NCBI RefSeq assembly: GCF_047338595.1
Contig: NZ_JBLFBO010000007.1
Coordinates: 1 to 64,000 of the forward strand
Length of the DNA stretch: 64,000 nucleotides
Source of the DNA: Nitrospira_D sp019636945
Lineage (GTDB): Bacteria; Nitrospirota; Nitrospiria; Nitrospirales; Nitrospiraceae
Reading direction: 5' to 3'
How positions within the stretch are numbered: position 1 is the stretch's first letter; each line of letters starts with the position of its first letter. Made by a program: the position numbers and the translations under genes. This document shows, piece by piece, positions 33,529 through 42,619 of this stretch. The notes under the pieces were generated by a model. That model had not been told where the DNA came from. It worked only from the letters and a program-made list of their open reading frames with translations, and ran no database searches.

Positions 33529-35564
33529 AAACTGTGCTCATGGTCGTGCCACGCTACGGGAATTTTGGTGATTTTTATCAAGTCCCGTTGGGTCTTGCCT
33601 ATATTGCGGCGGCAGCGCAGAGTGCGGGGTACAAGGTTTATGGACTGAATCTAAACCATTGTGAGGGATCTGTTTCTGATCTCGTCAGAACAAAGGTCAA
33701 AGACTTGCATCCTGACGTATTGGCAACCGGAGGCCTCTCAGTCTTCATCGACCAGATTAATGAGATCATTCAGTCCGCCAAGGAGTCGAATCCAAGCATA
33801 TTCACGATCTTGGGAGGGGGAGTTGTCAGCGGGGAACCCGATGTAATTCTGAAGGCAATAGACGCTGACATCGGGGTCATCAATGAAGGTGAAGAAACGA
33901 TTGTCGAGATTCTTAACAAGCTGAGAGCAGGCGAAGACTTGAGTGAGATTAAAGGAGTTGTGGTTAGAACAAGTAGGGGTAGGATTCGCAGGAATGGTGA
34001 ACGTCCTCAACGGGAAGACCTTGAAAATATACGGTGGCCGAACTATGAGATCCTGGATCTGCAGAAGAGTATCGAGAATCAGCGAGTCCTAGATTCATAT
34101 TTTTTTCACGTTGCCCCTGATGATAATCCTCGGTCCCTCGATATGATCTCGAGTCGATCATGCCCCTTTAAGTGTACGTTCTGCTTTCATCCTACAGGGA
34201 AGACTTATAGGGAGCGACCTCTAGATGATTTTTTTAGGGAGCTGGAGTCTGTGAAAGAACGGTTTTCCATAAATATGATTGGGATCGTTGATGAGCTATT
34301 CTCACTCAGTAGAAGTCGCCTTCTTGAGTTCTGTAAGAGGATCAAGCCCTATAACATCGCGTGGATGGTCCAACTCCACGTGAACAGCGCGTCCGATGAA
34401 ACTCTCAGGGCCATGGCTGATTCCGGGTGTGTCTATATCAGTTACGGTATTGAGAGCATGTCGCAGTCCGTTCTTGACTCGATGCAAAAGAAGTCGAAGA
34501 AAGCTCGTGTCGAAGAAGCCTTGCGCTTAACAAATCATTACAAGATAGGCATTCAGGGGAACTTGTTATTTGGCGACTCTGCTGAAACCATTGAGACGGC
34601 GAATGAATCCATGGATTGGTGGGCTCATAATCGTCGGTATCAAATTAATCTTACGCCACTAATTGTTTTCCCCGGAAGTCCTGATTATATGGCGGCGTTA
34701 AGAGATGGATTAATTGACCAAAAGGATCGAGTCGATTACATCAAGGATATTCCTACCAATTTGAACATATCCTCGATGAATAATTTTGATATGGATATGG
34801 TTCGGTTCATGGTCTATGTTTATTTTGAGAGTTTGTTACGTGTGGCAAAGGTTGTCAGGTTTGAACAAGCCTCGACATCCATCCGGGGTCCTGTTTACGA
34901 CTGTGAATGGGAGTGTGCTACCTGCGGTCACCTAAACCACTATAAGAATTTCATTATCCCTCAAGATTGCAAGAATAGTATTAGAATGACCTGCCGTTCA
35001 TGTAGGGAGCGGTTTGACATTTGCAATAGCCCGTACAGAGAAAGTGTATTCTCCAAAACGATACCAGGAGAGGCCCTTGCAACTCTTCAGCAAGCCCAAT
35101 TTTATTACGATATCGGTTTGTTCGCTGAGGCGCATAATCTGGCCAATCAGGTGCTTGGTCAACACGAAAACTGTGTTGAGGCGAGACTCTTCCTCGCGCG
35201 TTTTTATGAGACTCATGGACCTGAGGAGCATATGGTTCGATCTTACGGGGCGGCCGTGACGTTTGATCCATTCAGGCCTGATTTGCACTTTAATTACGCG
35301 CGTGCGTTACAGCGCATTGGTTGCAACGGTGGAGCGTTGCTGCACTTGGAGCAAGCCCTTACGCTGCATCCTGGCTATACGCCAGCAATAGAGCTTCGTG
35401 AATCGATACAGGACCGGCACGCTTTTGACGGGTCTACTTCCGTATATTTCCGGTCGTGGTGCGACGACCCCCCTCCTTTGAGACGAGCGGTTCAGAAATG
35501 TGGATCTGATGAGGTGAGCCAGGCAAATGACCCGAAGACAATTCCTTTGGTGAAAATTGGCTAA
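33516..35564 (+). CDS. Cobalamin-type radical SAM protein with zinc-ribbon and TPR-like tail (copy 1)
   Basis: 682 residues in four parts. An N-terminal B12-binding-like Rossmann domain (about 5-150) contains VPLGLAYIAAAAQSAGY and ILGGGVVSGEPDVI. The radical SAM core begins SSRSCPFKCTFCFHP with Cys216, Cys220 and Cys223 for the 4Fe-4S cluster. A four-Cys zinc-ribbon-like segment follows near 465-505 (CEWECATCGH...CRSC). The last 150 residues look like tetratricopeptide helices (AEAHNLANQVLGQ, DLHFNYARALQRIG, GALLHLEQALTLHPG). Such enzymes perform radical methylation or rearrangement, often in glycan or natural-product clusters. It overlaps the CgeB-like gene and has a close paralogue at 35803. 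Codons are AT-rich. The substrate is unknown. Confidence 0.85.
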   Translation: MSELKTVLMVVPRYGNFGDFYQVPLGLAYIAAAAQSAGYKVYGLNLNHCEGSVSDLVRTKVKDLHPDVLATGGLSVFIDQINEIIQSAKESNPSIFTILGGGVVSGEPDVILKAIDADIGVINEGEETIVEILNKLRAGEDLSEIKGVVVRTSRGRIRRNGERPQREDLENIRWPNYEILDLQKSIENQRVLDSYFFHVAPDDNPRSLDMISSRSCPFKCTFCFHPTGKTYRERPLDDFFRELESVKERFSINMIGIVDELFSLSRSRLLEFCKRIKPYNIAWMVQLHVNSASDETLRAMADSGCVYISYGIESMSQSVLDSMQKKSKKARVEEALRLTNHYKIGIQGNLLFGDSAETIETANESMDWWAHNRRYQINLTPLIVFPGSPDYMAALRDGLIDQKDRVDYIKDIPTNLNISSMNNFDMDMVRFMVYVYFESLLRVAKVVRFEQASTSIRGPVYDCEWECATCGHLNHYKNFIIPQDCKNSIRMTCRSCRERFDICNSPYRESVFSKTIPGEALATLQQAQFYYDIGLFAEAHNLANQVLGQHENCVEARLFLARFYETHGPEEHMVRSYGAAVTFDPFRPDLHFNYARALQRIGCNGGALLHLEQALTLHPGYTPAIELRESIQDRHAFDGSTSVYFRSWCDDPPPLRRAVQKCGSDEVSQANDPKTIPLVKIG

Positions 35565-35802
35565 TGAGCGTAAGTACGATTTATAGCTATGTATTTACTC
35601 GATGATGAGAACTGGACAGATCGTGCGGCTGCGTATGGGGTGGTTCCTAGCCAACTTTCTTACGAAAGGTACGCGGGAAGCGATGAATGATTTGACTCCA
35701 TCTGATCGACGGGTCCTGGTAATTTAAGGGCAGACAGCTCGGAGGGGACAGACATCAGTTCTCAAGAAGTTGAGTAGGCCTGAATAGCCAGAGGGGGCAC
35801 AG

Positions 35803-37830
35803 ATGCACATACTATTAGTCGTACCGCGCTACAGTCCGAATTGGGGAGAGTTTTATCAATTTCCCCTGGGGCTCGGGTATATCGCTGCAGCAATGAAACG
35901 TGCAGGCCATACGGTGACAGGGCTAAACCTCAACCATCACCATGGATCGGTGGAATCCCTGGTTGCGGCCAAGATCGCGGCCGTTAATCCGGACGTCTGT
36001 GCTACCGGCGGGCTTTCGCCGTTTTTGCCGCTGATGCAGTCGATTTTTAACGCGGCGCGCCACGCGAAGCCGACGATCATCAATATCGCCGGTGGTGGAG
36101 TGATCAGCGGCGAACCAGGTGTCATCCTCGATGTTGTCGACATCGATGTTGGTGTCGTCGGGGAAGGCGAAGTCACGATCGTCGAACTGCTCGACTGCCT
36201 GAGCCAATCGGGTGATCTTCATACCGTCCAGGGTATCGTGTTTCGCGACAAGAACGGAGAGACGGTCCAAACGCCGGAGCGTCCGCAGATTGAGGATCTC
36301 GCCTCGCTTGCCTGGCCCGACTACGATGTCCTTGAGTGCGAGCATAACGTCTCCGGACAGCGCGCCCTCGATAATTATTTCTTCCATTCTCACCCGTCGA
36401 GTCGGCCGCGAGCGATCGACATGATCACCAGCCGCTCTTGCCCGTTCAAATGCACGTTCTGTTTCCACCCCACCGGTAAGACTTACCGAGAACGGCCGCT
36501 GGATGACTTCTTTGCCGAACTCGACACGCTCGTTGCCCGCTATCAGATCAACATGGTCGGATTGATCGACGAATTATTTTCTCTGAAGAGGCAGCGGCTG
36601 TTGGAACTTTGTGAGCGGATCAAACCCTACAACCTGCAGTGGATGGTGCAGCTGCATGTGAACAGCGCGACCGAGGAGACGGTGCGGGCGATGCGGGATT
36701 CCGGCTGTGCTTACATTAGTTACGGCATTGAGAGCATGAGCCAGCCCGTGCTTCAAAACATGCTGAAGAAAAGCAAGACACACCGTATCGATAGTTCGCT
36801 GAACCTGACCAGCAAACACAGGATCGGCATTCAAGGCAACCTGTTATTCGGCGACTCGGCAGAAACGCTGGAGACTGCCAACGAATCCATGCACTGGTGG
36901 TCAGCGAACAGGCGTTACCAGGTGAATTTGACGCCGCTGATGGTGTTTCCTGGAAGTCCAGACTACTTGGCGGCGCTGCGGGACGGGTTGATCGCAGATG
37001 AAGACCGTGCCAGATACGTTCAAGATGTCCCTCCCGATTTCAACATCTCCCGTATGAACGACAAGAACATGGAGATGATCAGGTTTCAGGTCTGGGTCTT
37101 CGCGAACACCCTGCTCAATATTGCCCCCCTCAAGTCGTTCCAGCCGTCGGCGGAGCAGATACCTGGCCGCAGCACTGCGTATGACATCGTTTGGGAGTGC
37201 CCCAATTGCAACCACCAGAACGATTATCTTGGCGTGGTCATTCCGTCCGATACCGGTCATAGCATTCGCCTGACCTGTCGGGAATGCGGTGCTCGGTCGG
37301 ACGTAGAAAACAAAGTCTACCGACAAACCGAGCATGCCGTGCACAGCCCAAGGCGGCGTACCTACCGACACCTTGTAGGGAAACTGGTCGAGAAAGTCAG
37401 GCAAGGCAAGTATCGTGAGATCAGTAACAAAGGGCTCAGCCTGGTGTTGGCTCGCATGCCGTTGCGATTGGGAATGCAGGATATGGCCCGCCAGATCGTG
37501 TCGGCGGAATCTCTGCTCAAAAGCGTCGGATCGGCGCTGTGTCTTGACCCGTTCAACGCCGAACGACATAACGCGTTTGCCGAGGCGCTGTGTGAAATTG
37601 GCGCGCATGGCGCGGCAAGAATGCACTATCAACAAGCGCTCATGCTTCAGCCAGGCAACCGCACGGCTACGGCAGGCATTGCCTTTATCGATAGCCCTCA
37701 AGTTTCCGAGCAACAACGTAGCACGTACTTTGTTTCATGGTCGGATGATCTGCCTCCGCAGCGCCGAAATCACCACGAGGCGGAGCTGAACGTAGAAAGC
37801 GAGCTGATTTCCATCGGTCAGGTTTCCTAG
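35803..37830 (+). CDS. Cobalamin-type radical SAM protein with zinc-ribbon and TPR-like tail (copy 2)
   Basis: A 675-residue paralogue of the preceding gene with the same four-part plan. The cluster motif is SRSCPFKCTFCFHPTGKTY and the zinc ribbon is CPNCNHQN...CREC. The radical SAM core is near-identical over long runs (IKPYN..WMVQLHVNSA, YISYGIESMSQ, GIQGNLLFGDSAET). The tail and B12 domain diverge more. A GAGGGGGC ribosome site precedes ATG 35803. Its codons are GC-rich, unlike copy 1, so the pair is not a fresh tandem duplication. It is followed by a hairpin and a transposase relic. Confidence 0.85.
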   Translation: MHILLVVPRYSPNWGEFYQFPLGLGYIAAAMKRAGHTVTGLNLNHHHGSVESLVAAKIAAVNPDVCATGGLSPFLPLMQSIFNAARHAKPTIINIAGGGVISGEPGVILDVVDIDVGVVGEGEVTIVELLDCLSQSGDLHTVQGIVFRDKNGETVQTPERPQIEDLASLAWPDYDVLECEHNVSGQRALDNYFFHSHPSSRPRAIDMITSRSCPFKCTFCFHPTGKTYRERPLDDFFAELDTLVARYQINMVGLIDELFSLKRQRLLELCERIKPYNLQWMVQLHVNSATEETVRAMRDSGCAYISYGIESMSQPVLQNMLKKSKTHRIDSSLNLTSKHRIGIQGNLLFGDSAETLETANESMHWWSANRRYQVNLTPLMVFPGSPDYLAALRDGLIADEDRARYVQDVPPDFNISRMNDKNMEMIRFQVWVFANTLLNIAPLKSFQPSAEQIPGRSTAYDIVWECPNCNHQNDYLGVVIPSDTGHSIRLTCRECGARSDVENKVYRQTEHAVHSPRRRTYRHLVGKLVEKVRQGKYREISNKGLSLVLARMPLRLGMQDMARQIVSAESLLKSVGSALCLDPFNAERHNAFAEALCEIGAHGAARMHYQQALMLQPGNRTATAGIAFIDSPQVSEQQRSTYFVSWSDDLPPQRRNHHEAELNVESELISIGQVS

Positions 37831-37832
37831 GA

Positions 37833-37870
37833 GCCTGTCCAAGCAATATGGCACTTTTGGCTGGACAGGC
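37833..37870. repeat. Inverted repeat just after radical SAM copy 2
   Basis: GCCTGTCCA (37833-37841) and TGGACAGGC (37862-37870) are a perfect 9-bp inverted repeat with a 20-base spacer, beginning two bases after the TAG stop. No U-run follows. It could act in 3'-end formation, or be the terminal part of the insertion element whose transposase relic follows. Confidence 0.5.
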
Positions 37871-37896
37871 AACGTACGATGAGGTTGCTCTGCCAC

Positions 37897-38177
37897 ATGG
37901 CGAAAAATTCAAATCTTGGGACGTTGATCAATCGGTGTTGCTTCCCACGTCGATGCATGAGGTTGGTAGCTACGGGTTATGTGGCGCACTTCGTGCGGGA
38001 ACTGGCCCAACCTCGCTGGACCTGTCGGCAACTCTGAATACCTAAACCAAGGACTGCGGATTTCTGCTGTATGATCCCATTATGATGACCGCCCTGCTGT
38101 TATCTGCATACTGCCGAGGTCTCTACGTCTCGCGGAGGATCTCGCAGGTGTGTGAGATGTGGGTGGATGTCAGGTAA
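37897..38177 (+). pseudogene. Decayed IS1182-like transposase, N-terminal fragment
   Basis: One frame reads KFKSWDVDQSVLLPTSMHE. After a disrupted stretch and an in-frame TAA at 38043 the same frame gives YDPIMMTALLLSAYCRGLY and VSRRISQVCEMWVDV. These match the conserved opening of IS1182-type transposases (FRPYDPDQ...LLPPSL, YHPRMM..LLLYAYC.G). Between them another frame reads LVATGYVAHFVRELAQ, the expected DHLARFVRELVE-like piece, which shows compensating frameshifts. The catalytic DDE part is missing. It is therefore non-functional and marks past IS activity next to the radical SAM genes. Confidence 0.78.
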
Positions 38178-38431
38178 CACTGAAGCGGAGTCGGGAGTCT
38201 TTTCTTAAGAGCCTCATCGTGATATGAGGTCTTTGGGGTAGCTCTTCAACTGCAGGGCATGATTCTTTGATTCCGCGTTACTGGTGTGGGTATTCTTCTG
38301 CTGTGGTTCCCACGATTCAAGAATCTGAAGTGGACTTCTCCATTGATGTGTTGCGGGCGAGGTGCTTAGTAAGGTGATTGTACTGACCATGCTTCGTGGA
38401 GTATTCGGAAGCTGAAGCACAGACGTATCAT

Positions 38432-39448
38432 ATGAAAATACTGATTCTGGGCGGCACGGTTTTTTTGGGTAGGCACCTTACGGAGGCGTTTTTATCGCGA
38501 GGGCATGAAGTTACTCATTATAACCGTGGCCTGAGCAATACGCAGTTGTTTCCAGAAGTTGAGAAATTGCGCGGCGACCGAAATCTCAATCTATTGCCTC
38601 TGCGGGGTAGATCATGGGATGCCGTTGTTGATACCTGCGGCTATTTTCCTCGACAAGCAGTAGCAACAGCAGAAGCATTGCATCCGCATACTCCCCTCTA
38701 CGCCTTCATTTCGAGTGTCAACCAGTATGCTGACCTACGTGTCAGTGGTGTTGGTGAGGATTATCCGAGTGCTTCAGCTAGCTTTCAAGCCAAGCAATCT
38801 GATCCGCCATTGACGCCGGAAACGTATGGCCCTCTCAAAGCCGCCTGTGAAGAGGCCGTCCAAAAGATTTACGGCGATCGTGCGCTGATCGTGCGTCCCG
38901 GTTGTCTGGTGGGCCCCTATGATCAGGCGCATCGGTTCACATATTGGGTGAGGCGGGCAGCTGCGGGTGGGGCGATGCTGGTCCCCGGCTCTCCTGATCA
39001 GGTGTGGCAGATCATAGATGTTCGCGATGCAGCGGAGTGGATCGTCCGTATGCTTGAAGAAGAGCACGCAGGGATTTTCAATGTTGTGGGGCCCGAACAG
39101 CCCATATCAGCCGGTCAATTGGTGCAGCAATTGACGTCTTCCGCTGGGAGCGATGCCCGGCCAATTTGGGTGGATGCAGAATTCCTGCGCACGAGTTCAG
39201 CCGGCAAACGCTGGTTGGATCTTGCGGAATGGAGTGATCTATCCCCATCCATGGCGCACCTCTATTCGATAGACAATACACGTGCAGTTGCCACCGGTCT
39301 ATGCTTTAGGCCGCTGGCTGTTACAACCCAAGAGGTTCTCGCCTGGTTGGAACTGCGAGGGCCTCGTGGGGCTGATGCTCTAGATCCAGAGCGTGAGAAT
39401 GATCTGTTGCGCGCCGGGACACGCTATACGATGACCGTGCCAAGCTGA
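38432..39448 (+). CDS. NAD-dependent epimerase/reductase (atypical extended SDR)
   Basis: 338 residues. The N-terminal motif ILILGGTVFLGRHLTEAF resembles isoflavone-reductase/RNA-binding-type atypical SDRs. FISSVNQYADL is the serine strand, and TYGPLKAACEEAV has YxxxK. Then come VRPGCLVGPYDQAHRFTYWV and IIDVRDAAEWIVRML. The substrate is probably a nucleotide sugar but could be another small molecule. ATG 38432 starts the fold immediately; an ATG at 38396 would add a non-conserved tail. It stands alone, 250 bases after the transposase relic and 439 bases before the next gene. Confidence 0.8.
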   Translation: MKILILGGTVFLGRHLTEAFLSRGHEVTHYNRGLSNTQLFPEVEKLRGDRNLNLLPLRGRSWDAVVDTCGYFPRQAVATAEALHPHTPLYAFISSVNQYADLRVSGVGEDYPSASASFQAKQSDPPLTPETYGPLKAACEEAVQKIYGDRALIVRPGCLVGPYDQAHRFTYWVRRAAAGGAMLVPGSPDQVWQIIDVRDAAEWIVRMLEEEHAGIFNVVGPEQPISAGQLVQQLTSSAGSDARPIWVDAEFLRTSSAGKRWLDLAEWSDLSPSMAHLYSIDNTRAVATGLCFRPLAVTTQEVLAWLELRGPRGADALDPERENDLLRAGTRYTMTVPS

Positions 39449-39887
39449 ACATTCACGTGATATAGACTGCTGCAATAGCACGTACTGGGTAATGCGGAGG
39501 TCTGAGGAATGCGGATATCAAGCCTCCTGTGCTGCCCAAAGACGTCGGGCGTACCCTCAAAATTGTATTCTTGGACGACACATAACCGGACTCCTCCTCA
39601 CGAAGTACGCTCGGCATGTCAGAATGCCGTGTACGCTCACCGGCGTGGGCTGTCAGTGGTTTAGACTTGTGGTGTAGGCGCGGTGCTTACATGGCTAGCC
39701 TGTCCTTCTATTTTGAGGGAGTCGGACTTGATTCACTCGTGTCTGTTCCCGTGATCCTGTAATGCGGTTGGACATCTTTACGAAAATGCCGTACAGATGA
39801 GAGGTAGCCATAGGCAGGGAATTCCGTAACGGAATTATTCGCATATCCATATCTCGTACGCTACGCGTTCAAGAAAAAGGTAACTAA
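39449..39887. other. 439-base intergenic stretch ahead of the radical SAM/E1 module
   Basis: No family-bearing frame is present; a 61-codon open stretch at 39492-39677 lacks a ribosome site and any recognisable feature. Near its 3' end is a strong palindrome (see 39820-39836). The stretch probably carries the promoter for the downstream module. Confidence 0.5.
39820..39836. promoter_or_regulatory. 17-bp palindrome upstream of the radical SAM module
   Basis: AATTCCG-TAA-CGGAATT is a perfect 7-bp inverted repeat with a 3-base centre, 52 bases before ATG 39888. Its size and position fit an operator for a dimeric repressor or activator, but no matching site was noticed elsewhere in the window. 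Confidence 0.4.
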
Positions 39888-40988
39888 ATGGATAAATTTG
39901 GAATTGATAGCCATAAACTCATCTATCATCCGCAACGGGTCGCGCAGTTTTTGGACGCAGACGATGATTGGGAAAAAGCAAAAGCCGTTTACCCGATTTA
40001 CGTCGAGGTATCTCCGGTGGGTGCCTGCAATCACCGATGTACGTTCTGTGCCGTTGATTACATCGGTTACAAAAGCCGAATGCTTGATGTCGGGATGTTC
40101 TCGGAGCGTGTTGCGGAAATGGGGCGTTTGGGCATCAAGAGCATCATGTTTGCCGGAGAAGGCGAGCCGCTCCTGCATAGAAACATCAATGAGATCGTCA
40201 GTGCCACCAGCGGTGCCGGTATCGATATCTCATTTACGACCAACGCCACGGCTCTGAATGAGGCGTTCATCGAGCGGTCGCTTCCGCTGACTTCGTGGAT
40301 CAAGACTTCGGTGAATGCGGGGACGGCAGCGAATTATGCCAAGATTCATTGCACGAAAGAGCGAGACTTTGATCGGGTGATTGCCAATCTTAAGAATGCG
40401 GTTGCCGCCAAGAGACGGGCCGGATTGCGGTGTGCGTTGGGAGCGCAAGCTGTGTTACTGCCAGAGAATGCGCATGAGATGGAACTGCTTGCGAAAATTT
40501 GCCGGGATGAAATCGGTCTTGATTATCTTGTTGTCAAACCATATTCTCAACACCTGTTCAGTGAGACGCACATGTACGAGGATATCAACTACAACAATTA
40601 TCTGGAGCTGGCCGATACGCTTCGGGTTCTCAATACCGAAACCTTCCATGTGGTGTTTCGTGAAAACACGATGAAGAAATACGCTCAAGATGAGAGCGAG
40701 CGCTATACCAAATGCAATGCCACTCCGTTCTTTTGGGCCTATATCATGGCCGATGGCGCGGTGTATGGCTGTAGCGCGTATCTGCTGGACGAGCGTTTTG
40801 CGTATGGAAACATTAATGAGCGGACGTTTCAGTCGATTTGGGAAGGCCCTGAACGGAAAGCCAATTTTCATTATGTGCGGCATGAATTGAATATTAAAGA
40901 CTGTCGCAAGAATTGCCGGATGGATGAGGTGAATCGATATTTATTCACGCTGCGCGAAGAGAAAATCGAGCACGTTAATTTTATTTGA
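39888..40988 (+). CDS. Radical SAM/SPASM-type protein, module member 1
   Basis: 366 residues. The 4Fe-4S motif is CNHRCTFC (Cys47, Cys51, Cys54) after YPIYVEVSPVGA. GIKSIMFAGEGEPLLHRN is the SAM-binding GGE-like strand. The C-terminal part (CNATPFFWAYIMADGAVYGC, ...NIKDCRKNCRMDEVNRYL) has the Cys spacing of a SPASM or twitch auxiliary cluster. An N-terminal DSHKLIYHPQRV motif is shared with the radical SAM protein at 46570 (DSHKLSYHYDRV), marking them as one subfamily. They bracket the intervening sugar and E1 genes. Sugar dehydrogenation, dehydration or epimerisation are known roles for such enzymes; the actual reaction is unknown. Confidence 0.85.
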   Translation: MDKFGIDSHKLIYHPQRVAQFLDADDDWEKAKAVYPIYVEVSPVGACNHRCTFCAVDYIGYKSRMLDVGMFSERVAEMGRLGIKSIMFAGEGEPLLHRNINEIVSATSGAGIDISFTTNATALNEAFIERSLPLTSWIKTSVNAGTAANYAKIHCTKERDFDRVIANLKNAVAAKRRAGLRCALGAQAVLLPENAHEMELLAKICRDEIGLDYLVVKPYSQHLFSETHMYEDINYNNYLELADTLRVLNTETFHVVFRENTMKKYAQDESERYTKCNATPFFWAYIMADGAVYGCSAYLLDERFAYGNINERTFQSIWEGPERKANFHYVRHELNIKDCRKNCRMDEVNRYLFTLREEKIEHVNFI

Positions 40989-41030
40989 GTTGATGCGACT
41001 GCGCCAGTCATACATGAGGGATAACGTCGT

Positions 41031-42017
41031 ATGAAGTGTGTGGTTACCGGAGGGGCAGGATTCATCGGAAGTCACTTAACGGAGCTCTTGCTTCATAAGG
41101 GGCATGACGTCATCGTTGTGGACAACCTCACATCCGGTCGGATGAGCAATCTGAAAGCTGCGACCAGCAATCCAGGGTGTACCTTCGTTCAGGCGGACAT
41201 TCGCGATCTCCCGTCTTTGCAACCGGCTTTTCGAGAAGTGGACTGGGTTTTTCACCTTGCGGGGCTTGCGGATATCGTCCCCTCAATCGAAATGCCGGCA
41301 CAGTATTACAGCACGAACGTCACCGGCACGTTCAATGTGCTTGAGTGTGCGCGGATGTGCGGTGCAAGGCGGTTCGTCTACGCAGCCTCCTCATCAAGCT
41401 ACGGTATCCCGGACACCTATCCGACGCCCGAATCATCTCCGATCAAACCGCAATATCCTTATGCATTGACGAAGTATTTGGGCGAGGAGCTGGTACTGCA
41501 TTGGGCTCAGGTCTATAAACTCCCCGCGCTTTCATTGCGGCTCTTCAATGTCTACGGAACACGTTCTCGAACAAGCGGGGCCTACGGGGCCGTCTTCGGT
41601 GTATTTCTAGCACAGAAGCTAAACGGGCAGCCCTATACCGTCGTCGGCGATGGCAAGCAAACCCGTGACTTCACCTACGTGACGGACGTTGCCGGCGCGT
41701 TTCTTGCCGCGGCTGAGTCCTCGGTCACGGGTGTCGCGATGAACGTGGGCAGCGGCAATCACTACAGCGTCAATCGTTTGGTCGAACTCTTGGGAGGATC
41801 GGTCGTGCATATCCCCAAGCGTCCGGGTGAACCTGATTGCACGTTTGCATCCGTCGAAAAAATTGAAACCCTTCTGAGCTGGAAGGCGAAGGTTACGTTT
41901 GAAGCCGGAGTGGAAATGATGCTGAGGAATATCAACGACTGGAAGGATGCGCCAGTATGGGATCCTTCAAGTATCAGCCAGGCGACCCAAGCGTGGTTTC
42001 AGCACTTGGGCGTCTAA
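41031..42017 (+). CDS. Nucleotide-sugar epimerase (GalE/WbpP-like SDR)
   Basis: 328 residues. The NAD motif is VTGGAGFIGSHLTEL, then VVDNLTSGRMSNL and HLAGLADIVPSIEMP. The serine strand is FVYAASSSSYG and the catalytic pair lies in YPYALTKYLGEEL. RLFNVYGTRSRTSGAYGAV is close to the WbpP/GalE group, which acts on UDP-hexoses or UDP-N-acetylhexosamines. It sits 42 bases after the radical SAM gene and 11 bases before the SIS isomerase, within one operon. Confidence 0.88.
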   Translation: MKCVVTGGAGFIGSHLTELLLHKGHDVIVVDNLTSGRMSNLKAATSNPGCTFVQADIRDLPSLQPAFREVDWVFHLAGLADIVPSIEMPAQYYSTNVTGTFNVLECARMCGARRFVYAASSSSYGIPDTYPTPESSPIKPQYPYALTKYLGEELVLHWAQVYKLPALSLRLFNVYGTRSRTSGAYGAVFGVFLAQKLNGQPYTVVGDGKQTRDFTYVTDVAGAFLAAAESSVTGVAMNVGSGNHYSVNRLVELLGGSVVHIPKRPGEPDCTFASVEKIETLLSWKAKVTFEAGVEMMLRNINDWKDAPVWDPSSISQATQAWFQHLGV

Positions 42018-42028
42018 GGAGAAGAATA

Positions 42029-42613
42029 GTGATCCAAGAGATTGCTCTTGCTGCTCGGGTGGTTGAATTTTCCGATCTCATCACTCGTTGTGAAGTAACC
42101 CAGAGGGATGGGTCGGCTCTGTTTCTTGAAGCGGGAATGGAGGATCTTTGGCGCCGATTGAATCAACTCCGTAATGATGGGGGGCATCTCTATGTGATCG
42201 GCAATGGAGGAAGCGCCGCCGTGGCGAGCCATGCCGTCACCGACTTCTTCAACGTTGCCAAGTTGAGAGCGACAACGTTGCACGAGAGTTCTCTGATGAC
42301 CTGCATGTCGAATGATTTCGGGTACGAGAACGCACTCGGGCGAATGGTCAAGCAACTGGTCAAAGCGGGTGATGTGGTGATTGCCATCAGTAGTTCGGGG
42401 AAGTCCATGAATATCAGGAATGCCGTGACGGAGGCGACCATTGCGGGAGGTTACGTTGTGACATTCAGTGGGTTTGCGCAGGACAATCCGCTCCGCTTTC
42501 TCGGTGATCTGAATCTCTGGATCAATTCGACGGATTATGGATTGGTGGAAGTCGGTCATCAGTTCTTGTTGCACAATCTCTCCGACAGGTTCGGGGCAGG
42601 TTTGGTGGGTTGA
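42029..42613 (+). CDS. SIS-domain sugar isomerase (GmhA-like)
   Basis: 194 residues. Marks of the phosphoheptose isomerase group are VIGNGGSAAVASHAVTDFF, SLMTCMSNDFGYENALGRMV and VVIAISSSGKSMNIRNAV. The late VEVGHQFLLHNLSDRF corresponds to the metal-binding helix of GmhA. GmhA converts sedoheptulose 7-phosphate to D-glycero-D-manno-heptose 7-phosphate. I chose GTG 42029 because AAGGAG lies eight bases upstream. It is followed by the HldE-like enzyme, the usual next step. The exact ketose-phosphate is uncertain, as several residues differ from classical GmhA. Confidence 0.82.
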   Translation: MIQEIALAARVVEFSDLITRCEVTQRDGSALFLEAGMEDLWRRLNQLRNDGGHLYVIGNGGSAAVASHAVTDFFNVAKLRATTLHESSLMTCMSNDFGYENALGRMVKQLVKAGDVVIAISSSGKSMNIRNAVTEATIAGGYVVTFSGFAQDNPLRFLGDLNLWINSTDYGLVEVGHQFLLHNLSDRFGAGLVG

Positions 42614-42619
42614 TACAGT

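Noticed and set aside
36901..37716. Long open frame on the minus strand opposite radical SAM copy 2
   Set aside because: It is antisense to a clearly conserved gene, has no family motifs and reflects codon bias in the GC-rich sense gene.
38214..38420. Minus-strand reading with a THQWRSPLQILESW segment resembling an integrase-core end
   Set aside because: The resemblance is a few residues only and the neighbouring transposase relic is of another family and strand.
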